A DNA stretch of 5,586 nucleotides from Acidimicrobiaceae bacterium (GTDB taxonomy: Bacteria > Actinomycetota > Acidimicrobiia > Acidimicrobiales > RAAP-2). This document shows positions 4,693-5,586 of the stretch, piece after piece. The stretch lies in contig PMAL01000151.1 of the NCBI GenBank assembly GCA_003152555.1, positions 1 through 5,586 on the forward strand, read 5' to 3'. The notes below the pieces were generated by a model. It made no database searches, had not been told where the DNA came from, and worked only from the letters and a program-made list of their open reading frames with translations. The first letter of the stretch is position 1, and each line of letters opens with the position of its first letter. A program made the position numbers and the translations under genes.

Positions 4693-5586
4693 TTACGCGT
4701 CGGGCGACGGATCTGGTTTGGAATCACTGCCGGCGCTCGCTAACCGTTCATACCATTTACTCGCCCGACCGTCGACGCCGCGGCGTTGCTCCGTGCGGTC
4801 GGCCATCGTTGCCAGCCTGATTGCCGAGTTGATACCCAGCCAGCGCAGTGGCTCCACCTCCCAGCGACGTGAGTGATGCTGCACGAAAGAGAGGCGAGTG
4901 AAATTGGTTTCGGTGTCGGGCGACGTGAGTAGGTCAGCGAGCGCGATGGACGCGACGCGACTGAGCACCACGCCGTCGCCTGTGTAGCCGCCGGCGCTAG
5001 CCATACCGGTGTTGAAGTCAACGAGCACGGACGGCGTCTGGTCTCGCGGCATGGCGAGCGGACCACCCCACCGGTGGGTGATGGCGCCATTCATGGTGGG
5101 GAACAGTTCGCGCAGCATTGCTTCGAGCATCGTAAAGACTCGACCGTCGCTATCGAATCGTTGCTCGACCGTTGAGCCGAAATGATACGACGCGCCGCGT
5201 CCACCAAAGGCGAAGCGATTGTCCTTGGTTCGTTGCCCGTAGATAATCAGACGGCGATCGTCGGCGAAGGTCTCGTGGTGCGCGAAACCCACTTCATCCC
5301 AGAACGAATCGGGCAGCGGTTCTGTTGCGATCATCAGCGAGTAGAAGGGCGCGACCGTTCGTCGCTCACCGGGAAGCGTCGGTGTATAGCCCTCCGTGGC
5401 GCGCACCACGAAGTCAGCGTGGACCGATCCACCCATCGTCACTACTTCGGGCTGTCGACTATCGGTGCCGGGCAGGATGCGCGTGACGTTCGTATTCTCG
5501 AAGATTTGCACTCCGAGGGATTCGTCGACGTCGCTCAGTCCGCGTACTAGTCGAGCCGGATGGATGCGCGCGCAGTGCGGCGTGTA
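4693..5586 (-). CDS. FAD-dependent oxidoreductase, DadA/D-amino-acid oxidase family (N-terminus outside window)
   Basis: Reading in from the right edge, 297 residues are open to TAA at 4693-4695. The frame is continuous through 5512-5586 (YTPHCARIHPARLVRGLSDV...), so GTG 5511 is internal and the true start with the FAD-binding GxGxxG motif lies beyond the window. The protein fits the DAO family of flavoenzymes that oxidise glycine, D-amino acids or amines such as gamma-glutamylputrescine. Key stretches, numbered in the visible part, are HPARLVRGL (9-17), VVRATEGYTPTLPG (60-73), IATEPLP (86-92), FAFGGRG (125-131), THRWGGPLAMPRD (170-182) and the FAD-contacting C-terminal AGGYTGDGV (198-206). 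The tail after WLGIN is a short extension ending in a Ser/Pro/Asp-rich segment. The substrate cannot be told. The strong 'RATEGYT..LPGERR..P.YSLMIATEPLP' block is one I associate with an actinobacterial subgroup. It converges on the small membrane protein gene. Confidence 0.85.
   Translation of the reverse strand, partial: YTPHCARIHPARLVRGLSDVDESLGVQIFENTNVTRILPGTDSRQPEVVTMGGSVHADFVVRATEGYTPTLPGERRTVAPFYSLMIATEPLPDSFWDEVGFAHHETFADDRRLIIYGQRTKDNRFAFGGRGASYHFGSTVEQRFDSDGRVFTMLEAMLRELFPTMNGAITHRWGGPLAMPRDQTPSVLVDFNTGMASAGGYTGDGVVLSRVASIALADLLTSPDTETNFTRLSFVQHHSRRWEVEPLRWLGINSAIRLATMADRTEQRRGVDGRASKWYERLASAGSDSKPDPSPDA

Noticed and set aside
5182..5550. 122-codon + strand frame antisense to the FAD oxidase
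   Set aside because: The - strand frame carries multiple conserved oxidase motifs across the same bases; the + frame has none.
1..5586. Search for CRISPR arrays, tRNA or rRNA genes, transposase ends, att sites and defence or toxin-antitoxin genes
   Set aside because: No spaced direct repeats, cloverleaf, rRNA-like sequence, transposase motif or small toxin/antitoxin pair was seen. The window is almost wholly covered by ordinary metabolic and transport genes.

Overview
The window looks like a GC-rich bacterial chromosome segment, most probably from an actinomycete-type genome (Actinomycetota; an Acidimicrobiia-like lineage is my guess, not shown). The grounds are high G+C with heavy use of G/C third positions, five non-ATG starts at most or all intact genes upstream of which a visible start exists, TAnnnT -10 boxes placed exactly as in leaderless actinobacterial genes, and a flavin oxidoreductase and a small membrane protein of types I associate with Actinomycetota. 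There are no RNA genes, CRISPR arrays, insertion sequences or phage genes, and no gap longer than about 70 bases between genes.

Layout. The left edge (to 276, + strand) holds the C-terminal end of a family 5 (peptide/nickel type) ABC transporter solute-binding protein, interrupted by an in-frame TAG at 34-36. It ends at a UUCG-loop hairpin (299-318). Facing it on the - strand are a 12-helix-type MFS exporter (328-1491) and, upstream of that, a CadD-type cation transporter (1533-2102). A 67-base divergent control region (2103-2169) contains a perfect 6-4-6 inverted repeat and separates cadD from a rightward PLP enzyme of the serine/threonine dehydratase family (2170-3144). Then come a secreted or membrane-anchored protein of unknown function (3185-3988) and a small conserved membrane protein (3998-4636), both + strand. 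The right edge holds the C-terminal two thirds of a DadA-type FAD-dependent amine/amino-acid oxidase on the - strand (4693-5586, running off the window).

How they work together. Nothing forces a single pathway. The MFS protein and CadD are probably both exporters and lie head to tail. The PLP dehydratase and the FAD oxidase could both serve amino-acid or amine breakdown but are not in one operon. The most striking regularity is transcriptional. Four genes (MFS, cadD, the secreted protein and the small membrane protein) each have a TAnnnT box followed by exactly six bases and then a GTG start. This is what is expected if the transcript begins at the first base of the start codon. The PLP enzyme is the exception: it has a GGAGG ribosome-binding site. 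So although the genes are tightly packed, most appear to have their own promoter. I found no convincing novel multi-gene system here; the findings are of moderate interest.
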